From Firmicutes bacterium UBA995 (GTDB lineage Bacteria; Bacillota; Sulfobacillia; UBA995): 8,172 bases of DNA. Where the stretch lies: NCBI GenBank assembly GCA_002291985.1, contig DBBB01000022.1, forward strand, positions 1 to 8,172, read 5' to 3'. Positions 1 to 5,369 of this stretch are shown in pieces. Below the pieces are notes generated by a model. That model did no database searches and had not been told where the DNA came from. It saw nothing but the letters and a program-made list of their open reading frames with translations. Position 1 is the stretch's first letter, and the number at the start of each line of letters is the position of its first letter. The position numbers and the translations under genes are program-made.

Positions 1-460
1 CAGCCTCGGCGGGTCCGTCGGAGCGAGTCAGGCGGGTGAAACGGTCCTGCAGGACGACGATCTTGTCGAGTAACTTCCGTACCTCGGTAATGTCCCGGGA
101 GATGTCCACCGCGCCGATGAACTCCGTGCCCCGGTACACGGGAAATGTTGACGCCAACACCGTGACCGTGTGTCCCTTCTCCGTGGTGAAGGTCTGCTGC
201 CGGTTGAGCACCGACCGCCCGGTACGTAGTACCTCCAGCAAAGTAGAGTCACCGGGACGCAGTGATGGGTATACCTGCAGTATGTGTTTCCCGACTATCT
301 CATGGGGCTCCAGCCGTTCGTACCGCGCAGCCTTGTCGTTATAGAAAACGGTGAATCCCTCGTCGTCCACGATATGGATTGCCTCGTCCACCGCGTTCAA
401 TACGGCCAGCAAGTATTCCCGTTCCAACCGGCCGATCGGCGCTCGCTTCCTCACCTTCAT
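1..460 (-). CDS. PAS-domain regulator, N-terminal part (probable sigma-54-dependent activator), cut by window edge
   Basis: The 153 visible codons start at ATG 460 behind GGGGGGAG (466-473, 5-nt spacing); the gene continues past the left edge. After a short basic N-terminus (MKVRKRAPIGRLERE), residues about 17-133 form one PAS fold. It has the typical opening LLAVLNAVDEAIHIVDDEG, then FYNDKAA, a GKHILQVYPSL segment, and the closing strand GAVDISRDITEVRKL. A coiled-coil-like helix follows (LLDKIVVLQDRF, about 136-147). This pattern closely resembles the PAS sensor half of RocR/BkdR-type enhancer-binding proteins in Bacillota, where a sigma-54 AAA+ domain and a Fis-type HTH come next. Those domains would lie outside the window, so the activator role is inferred. 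A PAS histidine kinase or diguanylate cyclase is the main alternative. It lies 184 bp downstream of the AOR gene on the same strand, so it may control it. PAS domain certain; full architecture moderately likely. Confidence 0.75.
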   Translation of the reverse strand, partial: MKVRKRAPIGRLEREYLLAVLNAVDEAIHIVDDEGFTVFYNDKAARYERLEPHEIVGKHILQVYPSLRPGDSTLLEVLRTGRSVLNRQQTFTTEKGHTVTVLASTFPVYRGTEFIGAVDISRDITEVRKLLDKIVVLQDRFTRLTRSDGPAEA

Positions 461-503
461 GCCGGCTCCCCCCTGCCCCGCGCAACCGACTTCGACAGCC
501 TTC

Positions 504-519
504 CGGCACTCCCCTGCCG
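504..519. repeat. Small inverted repeat upstream of the PAS gene
   Basis: CGGCA (504-508) pairs with TGCCG (515-519) across a 6-nt loop. It lies 44 bp upstream of the PAS-gene start codon, within its 5' region. With a bulged C503 the stem can gain two A-T pairs. It could be a weak hairpin or an operator half-site pair. In DNA this GC-rich, a 5-bp stem can arise by chance. Confidence 0.3.
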
Positions 520-592
520 AAAATCGGGCGGACAAGAAGAGGGGGGACCCGGTGATTGTGCCACTTTCGCTACCGGCATGCCCTTATCGGGA

Positions 593-619
593 CAGGGGCA
601 GGTTCCAAACCCGCCCCTG
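593..619 (-). terminator. 27-nt inverted repeat just after the AOR gene; possible terminator or operator
   Basis: Read on the minus strand, CAGGGGCGGG and CCTGCCCCTG pair over 10 positions (nine Watson-Crick plus one G-U) around the 7-nt loop TTTGGAA. It begins 26 nt after the AOR stop codon, where an end-of-operon hairpin would be expected. No T-run follows, so it is not a canonical intrinsic terminator. It could stabilise the mRNA 3' end, pause polymerase, or be a dyad binding site for the adjacent regulator. The structure is plain in the sequence; its role is uncertain. Confidence 0.5.
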
Positions 620-644
620 CGCGATTGGTGGTTTGCCGGTGGTT

Positions 645-2489
645 TCAACCGGCGCCGGTCAGGGTGTAGTCGAGTCCAAGCTCTTTCAGTTTCGTGGGGG
701 TGGGGATGCCGTGCCGATCCCATCCTCGCAGCCGGTAGTAATCGTCGAGCAAGAGCGCCACCGTCGCCGGCGGCAGGAGCTTGCCCTGCGTGGGGCCGGA
801 AGCTATGGCCTCTTCCGTCCACCGTGCAGGGGGGAGGTCCCAGACACGGCCGAAGTCGGGCACGTGCCGTACCCAGAACATCCGGGTGAGATTCCACACC
901 CGCTCTGAACAGCGAAGGAGATCGGCCCAGCTCCGTTTCACGCCGGTGACCGCCGGGAAGATGTCGGCATAGGTCTCAGGTGGGAACTCCACTTCCACCC
1001 ACGGGAAGCGACACACGCCGAGCATGTCGAACAGGGGCCGCAGGTGTTGCAGCTCGATGACCCGGGCGGCCTTCCCCTCCACCCGGTCCCGGCCGACGGC
1101 CACGTCGTAGGTGATGGCCCAGGCACGATTGTGATGGCCGCCCACATCGCAGGTCATGTAGGCGAGGGCCATGGCCGGCGCGTGGCGCGGCTCGTAGCCG
1201 CTGACTTCCAGGCCCTTCACGTGGACGGCAAACCGATCGCTGCCGCCCCCCAGCCGGGCCGCAGCCGCCTTGACCCCCTCGGCGAGCAAGTCGCCGATGC
1301 CTTCCCGGGCTGCTATGCATCGCGTCAACCACAGTACGCTATCGAGATCGCCAAAGCAAAGTCGGCGGCCGCCGGTATCGGAAGGCTTGATGATGCCTCG
1401 CTCAGCACACTCCAGGGCGAAGGCGACCACGTTTCCCCCGGAAATCGTATCCATCCCCAGATCGTCCATGACGGCGTTGACATGCGCGACGGCCTCGATC
1501 TGTCCCAGGCCGCAGTTGCCGCCTACCATGGCGACCGTCTCGTACTCCGGTCCTTCCACGAACACCTCCTCGCCGTCAACCTCGATCCGGCAGTACTTGC
1601 CACAAGGGATGGGGCAAGCGAAACAACCCTTGTCCAGGACGAGTATCCGGTCGCGGATGGCCTTGCCGCCTATGGCCGCGTGGTCCTCGAAGAATCCGGT
1701 CTGAAAGTTGCGCGTGGGAAAGGCCCCGACCTGGTTCACCCAGTCGGTTATGCCGGCCGTACCGTAAGGAGTCCACTCGCGGAAGCCGGGAAGCCCGAAG
1801 ATGGTCTGGAACATGGTCTTGCCGGTGGCCAGCACGGCAGAAGGATCGGCCACGGGAAACCCTCGCGTGCCCCGAATCGCGACCGCCTTGAGGCGTTTGG
1901 CGCCCATCACCGTGGCTATGCCGGCCCGCCCTGCCTGACGCCCGAAGTCGTGGGTGATGCAGGCGAATTTGACCAGCTTCTCGCCGGCCGGACCGATGGT
2001 GGCAATCTGAAAGTCCTCTCCCAGGAGGTCCTTGAGTCGGGTCTCCGTCCCGAAGCTACCCTCACCCCACAGGTCCCGGGCATCCCTTATCGCCACGAGG
2101 TCGTCGTCAACCACCAGGTAACACGGCTCAGCCGCCGTACCCTCCAGGATGAGCACGTCATAGCCGGCGTGCTTGAGTTCCATGGCCAGGTGGCCGCCGA
2201 TGTTGGCATCGCCATAACCCCCGGTCGCCGGCGACCGGGCGCCGAGGTGCAACTTGCCGGAGCACGGGAGGAAACTGCCGGACAGAGGGCCTGCTGCCAT
2301 TACCAGCCGGTTCTCCGGTCCAAGGGGGTCGGCGCCCTTTGGCACTTCCGCGTACAGGATGCGGGCCACAAACCCCCGTCCGCCAAGGTACTGCGAGGCC
2401 ATTTCCCGATCGAGCGGCTCAACGCTGTGAGACCCGCGCGACAGGTCAACCCGGAGCACCCGACCCCCGTAACCCATGAGGTCGCTCAT
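645..2489 (-). CDS. Aldehyde:ferredoxin oxidoreductase (AOR) family tungsten/molybdopterin enzyme
   Basis: 614 aa, the usual AOR size. Family members hold a bis-tungstopterin and one [4Fe-4S] cluster and typically oxidise aldehydes to acids with ferredoxin-like acceptors in the cytoplasm. The N-terminal domain shows GGRGF (36-40), the AAGPLSGS region (65-72) and GDANIGGH (93-100). Cluster ligands are C289, C292, C296 and distal C493 (CFACPIPC; DMLGVC). The two pterin-binding DxxG(L/M/V)(D/C) motifs are DDLGMD (342-347) and DMLGVC (488-493). E315 (GPEYET) and H452/H453 (GGHHNRA) lie where P. furiosus AOR has active-site Glu and His. The C-terminus LDDYYRLRGWDRHGIPT is typical. The ATG overlaps the ferredoxin stop as ATGA, behind GGAGGAGG (2497-2504, 7-nt spacing), so translation is probably coupled. 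The frame stays open about 80 codons upstream, but that stretch lies inside the ferredoxin gene and does not resemble AOR. Substrate unknown: aldehyde, aromatic acid-type (BamB-like) and YdhV-like roles are possible. No frameshift or missing ligand seen. Confidence 0.96.
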   Translation of the reverse strand: MSDLMGYGGRVLRVDLSRGSHSVEPLDREMASQYLGGRGFVARILYAEVPKGADPLGPENRLVMAAGPLSGSFLPCSGKLHLGARSPATGGYGDANIGGHLAMELKHAGYDVLILEGTAAEPCYLVVDDDLVAIRDARDLWGEGSFGTETRLKDLLGEDFQIATIGPAGEKLVKFACITHDFGRQAGRAGIATVMGAKRLKAVAIRGTRGFPVADPSAVLATGKTMFQTIFGLPGFREWTPYGTAGITDWVNQVGAFPTRNFQTGFFEDHAAIGGKAIRDRILVLDKGCFACPIPCGKYCRIEVDGEEVFVEGPEYETVAMVGGNCGLGQIEAVAHVNAVMDDLGMDTISGGNVVAFALECAERGIIKPSDTGGRRLCFGDLDSVLWLTRCIAAREGIGDLLAEGVKAAAARLGGGSDRFAVHVKGLEVSGYEPRHAPAMALAYMTCDVGGHHNRAWAITYDVAVGRDRVEGKAARVIELQHLRPLFDMLGVCRFPWVEVEFPPETYADIFPAVTGVKRSWADLLRCSERVWNLTRMFWVRHVPDFGRVWDLPPARWTEEAIASGPTQGKLLPPATVALLLDDYYRLRGWDRHGIPTPTKLKELGLDYTLTGAG

Positions 2490-2887
2490 TCCTCGGCCTC
2501 CTCCGCGATGCGCAGCACCTCGCGAGGGCAGTACGGCACGCAGTCCCCGCAGGCATCGCACTTGATGGGCTGGGGCGTCCCCGGATGGGTGAACATGACC
2601 CCCCAGGGACACGCCGATATGCACGCGCCGCATGCGGTACATAGTTCGCGATCGAGAACCCAGACCCCATCGCGGCGGGTAATGGCTTCGACGGGACACA
2701 CCTCGGCGCAGGTTCCGCACTGGACGCACACTCTCACCTGGTAGCGCCCGGGAGCGGGGAACGACCCGCGGATACCCAGAGCAGCTTTCTTCACGTTGTT
2801 CTCATCGAAGTGGCCGAGGGCGCACACGAGCTGACACAGCCGGCATCCAGAGCAAGCCTGAGCCGTCGTCGTAAGCTTTCGGGACAA
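2486..2887 (-). CDS. Four-[4Fe-4S] ferredoxin-like electron-transfer subunit, partner of the AOR protein
   Basis: 133 aa with sixteen Cys in four CxxCxxCxxxC motifs: C12/15/18/22, C54/57/60/64, C83/86/89/93 and C110/113/116/120. The last three end in CP as in bacterial ferredoxins; the first is followed by Ala. This suggests four [4Fe-4S] clusters in two ferredoxin-like modules, as in AorA of Aromatoleum and YdhY/HycB-type subunits. It should carry electrons between the tungstopterin subunit and a soluble acceptor or a further redox subunit. There is no signal peptide or Tat motif, so it is cytoplasmic. I chose TTG at 2887 because AGGAGG lies 8 nt upstream. The same frame runs open to an ATG at 2974, but that extension is Arg-rich, covers the Shine-Dalgarno site and adds no family-like sequence. 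It is the first gene of its operon and overlaps the AOR start by 4 bp. Class is certain; partnership is strongly inferred. Confidence 0.92.
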   Translation of the reverse strand: MSRKLTTTAQACSGCRLCQLVCALGHFDENNVKKAALGIRGSFPAPGRYQVRVCVQCGTCAEVCPVEAITRRDGVWVLDRELCTACGACISACPWGVMFTHPGTPQPIKCDACGDCVPYCPREVLRIAEEAEE

Positions 2888-2895
2888 ACCGGATA

Positions 2896-2901
2896 CCTCC
2901 T
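2896..2901 (-). promoter_or_regulatory. Ribosome binding site fixing a TTG start for the ferredoxin subunit
   Basis: On the minus strand GAGAGGAGGT contains a perfect AGGAGG (2896-2901). It is followed by an 8-nt spacer and then TTG at 2887. No ATG or GTG occurs in frame between this site and the first Cys motif, so TTG is the best start. Confidence 0.8.
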
Positions 2902-2970
2902 CTCGCCAGCAATCCTTCCGATTATTTGGTTTTCGCCTTGCCGTAAGCGGTCTCCTGCGCCGCCGCACCG

Positions 2971-2981
2971 CCAACGGTTGG
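2971..2981. repeat. Short perfect palindrome CCAACGGTTGG
   Basis: CCAAC and GTTGG flank a central G in the middle of the divergent intergenic region, 90 bp upstream of moxR and 84 bp upstream of the ferredoxin TTG. It could be an operator for either operon. At 11 bp, chance occurrence cannot be excluded. Confidence 0.35.
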
Positions 2982-2995
2982 AATCCTGGGCGGCA

Positions 2996-3013
2996 GGGAC
3001 CGGGGCGGGAGGG
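2996..3013 (+). other. G-quadruplex-capable G-tract in the divergent promoter region
   Basis: Four G runs (2996-2998, 3002-3005, 3007-3009, 3011-3013) are separated by loops of 3, 1 and 1 nt. This meets the usual G3+N1-7 rule with very short loops, which favour a stable parallel quadruplex. Further GGG runs at 2988-2990 and 3020-3022 flank it. It lies on the moxR coding strand about 57-74 nt before the start codon. No function is shown by the sequence. Confidence 0.5.
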
Positions 3014-3069
3014 AGAGGAGGGAAAGACCTTCGCGGAAAGGAATCTCCGCCGGCAGAGGTGGGGCCCTC

Positions 3070-4032
3070 GTGAATAGCCTCCGGGTACATGAGTTGGCCG
3101 GTCGCGTGCTGGGCAACGTTGAGCGGGTGATGGTCGGCAAGCGGGCAGCGATCGAGGCCATCCTGGTGGCCATGTTCGGCGGCGGACACGTGCTGGTAGA
3201 AGATGTACCGGGTGTGGGAAAAACCACGCTGGTCCGGGCGATGGCCATATCGGTGGGCTGCGAGTTCCGGCGCATCCAGTTCACGCCCGACCTCCTGCCG
3301 TCCGACGTCGTCGGGATTAGCCTCTTCCATCAGCCGAGCGGCGAGTTCCGCTTTCAGCCGGGACCGATCATGGGCCAGATCGTGCTGGCCGATGAGATCA
3401 ACCGCACCTCGCCCAAGACCCAGTCCAGCCTGCTCGAGGCGATGGAGGAAGGCCAGGTTACGGTCGACGGACACAGCTACCCGCTTCCCCGCCCCTTCCT
3501 GCTGCTGGCCACGCAAAACCCGGTGGAGTACGAGGGGATCTTCCCGCTGCCCGAAGCCCAGCTCGACCGATTTCTGCTGCGCATCCGCCTGGGCTATCCC
3601 CGTCCCGGCGAGGAAGGGGAGGTGTTGTCTCGACTGGAGCAAGACCATCCCCTCCATGCTTTGGAGGCGGTGGCCGGCCCCGCCGATGTCCTCTGGGCCC
3701 AGGCTGAGGTCAAGAAAGTGTTCTTCCATCATGACCTTCGCGCTTATCTGGTCCGCATCGTCGAGCGCACCAGAAACCACGCCGATGTGTTCCTGGGCGC
3801 AAGTCCCCGGGGGAGCATTGCCCTGTTCCGCTGCGCGCGCGCCCTGGCCGCCATCCGGGGCCGCCATTTCGTCTTGCCCGACGATGTCAAGTCCCTGGCG
3901 GGCCCGGTGTTGGCCCATCGCCTGCTGATGCGGGCCGAGGCGGAACTCCGGGGGGTGACGGCGGAAGGGGTGGTCGAGGGGCTGTTGCGCGAGATCCCCG
4001 TGCCGCCGGGAGGGGACCATGGCCCGGATTAG
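3070..4032 (+). CDS. MoxR family AAA+ ATPase
   Basis: 320 aa, the normal MoxR length. MoxR proteins are cytoplasmic AAA+ chaperone-like ATPases that act with DUF58 or VWA partners in maturing enzyme complexes or envelope proteins. Visible motifs are Walker A in VPGVGKTT (46-53), Walker B with the MoxR signature VLADEINRTSPKTQSSLLEA (105-124), the sensor/arginine-finger region ATQNPVEYEGIFPLPEAQLD (147-166) followed by RF, and the sensor-2 motif GASPRGS (243-249). The lid domain ends near residue 310. I chose GTG at 3070 because AGAGGTG (3055-3061) lies 8 nt upstream; the next in-frame ATG (residue 21) would cut the N-terminal helix. It is the first gene of a plus-strand operon and overlaps the DUF58 gene by 14 bp. 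All nucleotide-binding residues look intact. Family assignment is very secure; the client is unknown. Confidence 0.97.
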   Translation: MNSLRVHELAGRVLGNVERVMVGKRAAIEAILVAMFGGGHVLVEDVPGVGKTTLVRAMAISVGCEFRRIQFTPDLLPSDVVGISLFHQPSGEFRFQPGPIMGQIVLADEINRTSPKTQSSLLEAMEEGQVTVDGHSYPLPRPFLLLATQNPVEYEGIFPLPEAQLDRFLLRIRLGYPRPGEEGEVLSRLEQDHPLHALEAVAGPADVLWAQAEVKKVFFHHDLRAYLVRIVERTRNHADVFLGASPRGSIALFRCARALAAIRGRHFVLPDDVKSLAGPVLAHRLLMRAEAELRGVTAEGVVEGLLREIPVPPGGDHGPD

Positions 4033-5353
4033 CATTCGCGACTACCTGGTGCCGGGGACGGCCCTGGCCTGCCTGGGCGGTGCCCTGCTGGGGGGTGGCG
4101 CCTATGCTTACTATGTGTTTTACTGCCTGGCAGGGGTGGTCGTGCTGTCGGGCCTCGGGTTGCGGGCGGCGGCCGGTTCTCTCCGCCTCACCTACACCGC
4201 GGAACGCCTTCGCCTGGTAGCAGGGGAAGCGTCCGTCCTGGAGCTTCGCCTGGCCAACGATGGCTTCTTGCCCGTGCCCTGGGTCCAGTTCAATGACCCG
4301 TCCTTGGCGCGCTGGATCCGCTTGCCCCGGCCGGGGGATCTCCCCGGTGATGAGCGCCCGGCGGCCAAGGGATGGCATGCTCCGACTCGCACTTTCATCC
4401 GGCTGCCCCACCAGTTTTGGTGGCTCGGCCCCTTGACCTCCCGCCTGTGCTATTGCCTGGCCGCCCGGCTTGCCCGCGGACGCTACCATCTCGGACCGAT
4501 GACCATCGAAACCCGTGACCCCCTGGGGATCTTCACCTGCAAGCAGCAAGTGGGGAGCCGCTTTGCGGTCACAGTCTATCCTGCCGTGCACCCTCTGCCC
4601 GGCTTATCGCTCCTTGCCGGCCAGTCTTTCGGGCCGCTGCGCACCCGCCAGCGGGCGCGCGAGGACCTGTCGAGCCTGGCCCAGGTTCGACCCTTCCGCG
4701 CGGGGGACAGCCCCAAGCTGATTCACTGGAAGGTCAGTGCGCGGCGCCGGGAGCTGCATGTGCGCGACTACGAACGCACTACTACCGTCCAGTTGATGCT
4801 GTTCGTGGACTTGTTCGGGCCGGCCGAGCGGCAACTTGGCAGCGGGATGACCAGCACCGATCTGGCGGCGGAGATCGCCGCCTCTCTTGCCTATCACGCC
4901 TGGGAGCGGGGATATGCGTTCGGCATGGTGGGCCAGGGCGGCCGCCGTCACTGGCTGGCGCCGGGCAAAGGAGCGGCTCGCTTCGAACATCTGCTCGAGA
5001 CTCTGGCCGGCGTCCAGGCGGACGGTCAGGTCCCCCTCGGCGAAGTCGTGCGGCGCGAAAGCCGGCAGCTGCTGCCCGGCTCGACGGTGGTGGCCGTCAC
5101 CCCTGCCCTGGACCTCGCTCTGGCCGAGGTGCTTGGACGCCTGCGCGCGCGACGGTTCACGGTGATGCTCATCCACATGGAGATGGGGGGCCGCGACGCC
5201 GGCGAGGGCGAGCGCGCCTGGAAAGCACACTTGCGGGACCGGGGAGTCCGGGTATACTCCCTGGGGGAGGGTGAGAAGCTGGGACAGGTCCTCGGCAGAG
5301 GGGACTTCACGAGGGACCACCGCCGGGCGGTCGGCGGTCGTCGCAGGCTGTGA
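4019..5353 (+). CDS. DUF58 domain membrane-anchored protein
   Basis: 444 aa. Two closely spaced hydrophobic segments (about residues 13-29 and 31-50) form an N-terminal membrane hairpin. A beta-rich region follows (about 55-190), including RGRYHLGPMTIETRDPLGIF (153-172), which is typical just before DUF58. The DUF58 core contains VRPFRAGDSPKLIHWKVSAR (223-242), close to the family signature (RxYxxGDxxRxIxWkxSAR), then RELHVRDYE. The C-terminal part (about 255-420) looks like a VWA-type Rossmann fold (LMLFVDLFG; STVVAVTPALD). DUF58 proteins sit beside MoxR ATPases and are thought to be their partners or adaptors; the biochemical role is not established. The ATG is preceded by GGGAGGGG (4008-4015) and overlaps the moxR 3' end by 14 bp, suggesting coupled translation. 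The last 20 or so residues are Arg/Gly-rich and poorly conserved-looking. Family secure. Confidence 0.94.
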   Translation: MARISIRDYLVPGTALACLGGALLGGGAYAYYVFYCLAGVVVLSGLGLRAAAGSLRLTYTAERLRLVAGEASVLELRLANDGFLPVPWVQFNDPSLARWIRLPRPGDLPGDERPAAKGWHAPTRTFIRLPHQFWWLGPLTSRLCYCLAARLARGRYHLGPMTIETRDPLGIFTCKQQVGSRFAVTVYPAVHPLPGLSLLAGQSFGPLRTRQRAREDLSSLAQVRPFRAGDSPKLIHWKVSARRRELHVRDYERTTTVQLMLFVDLFGPAERQLGSGMTSTDLAAEIAASLAYHAWERGYAFGMVGQGGRRHWLAPGKGAARFEHLLETLAGVQADGQVPLGEVVRRESRQLLPGSTVVAVTPALDLALAEVLGRLRARRFTVMLIHMEMGGRDAGEGERAWKAHLRDRGVRVYSLGEGEKLGQVLGRGDFTRDHRRAVGGRRRL

Positions 5354-5369
5354 GGCGGGAGCGGCATCC

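Larger units (their letters stand above)
461..644. other. 184-bp intergenic gap between AOR gene and PAS regulator
   Basis: No coding sequence is supported here. The gap holds two inverted repeats, at 504-519 and 593-619, listed separately. On the minus strand a TGGCAC (558-563) looks like a sigma-54 -24 element, but no GC sits at the -12 position. I see no convincing -35/-10 pair. The PAS gene could be read through from the AOR operon or have its own promoter here; the sequence does not decide. Confidence 0.7.
2888..3069. promoter_or_regulatory. 182-bp divergent intergenic region between the AOR operon and the moxR operon
   Basis: Promoters for both operons should lie here. The only AT-rich patch is 2919-2936. 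On the minus strand it gives AATAAT (2921-2926), a possible -10 for the ferredoxin gene, but the matching -35 position (CGCTTA) is poor. A minimal GG-N10-GC sigma-54-like pattern lies at 2959-2973 on the minus strand (TGGCGGTGCGGCGGC). It overlaps the palindrome CCAACGGTTGG (2971-2981). A G-rich tract follows at 2988-3022. For moxR I see a Shine-Dalgarno site (AGAGGTG, 3055-3061) but no convincing promoter. No small coding gene is supported. Confidence 0.7.

Noticed and set aside
545..563. Sigma-54-like TGGCAC on the minus strand upstream of the PAS gene
   Set aside because: The -24 half is perfect, but the -12 position reads GG rather than GC and TTGC is absent, so it fails the invariant dinucleotide rule.
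284..908. Overlapping open frames of about 146-201 codons on both strands across 284-908
   Set aside because: They cross the PAS gene start, the gap and the AOR 3' end. None shows a domain, and the real genes account for the coding signal.
2490..2729. 80-codon upstream extension of the AOR frame
   Set aside because: It lies inside the ferredoxin coding sequence in another frame and reads as low-complexity Arg/Gly. ATG 2489 has a good Shine-Dalgarno site and starts the AOR-like sequence.
1044..2744. Open plus-strand frame of 566 codons opposite the AOR gene
   Set aside because: It is an antisense shadow of a GC-rich gene. Its translation has no recognisable domain, while the minus strand has an intact AOR with all cofactor motifs.
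2791..4035. Open minus-strand frame of 414 codons opposite moxR and the intergenic region
   Set aside because: It has no domain signal, it would overlap the ferredoxin gene, and moxR on the other strand is complete with every ATPase motif.
5271..5369. 33-codon upstream extension of the transglutaminase frame to ATG 5271
   Set aside because: It is entirely within the DUF58 3' end or the short gap after it. GTG 5370 has a well-spaced GGCGGGAG and directly precedes the first membrane helix.
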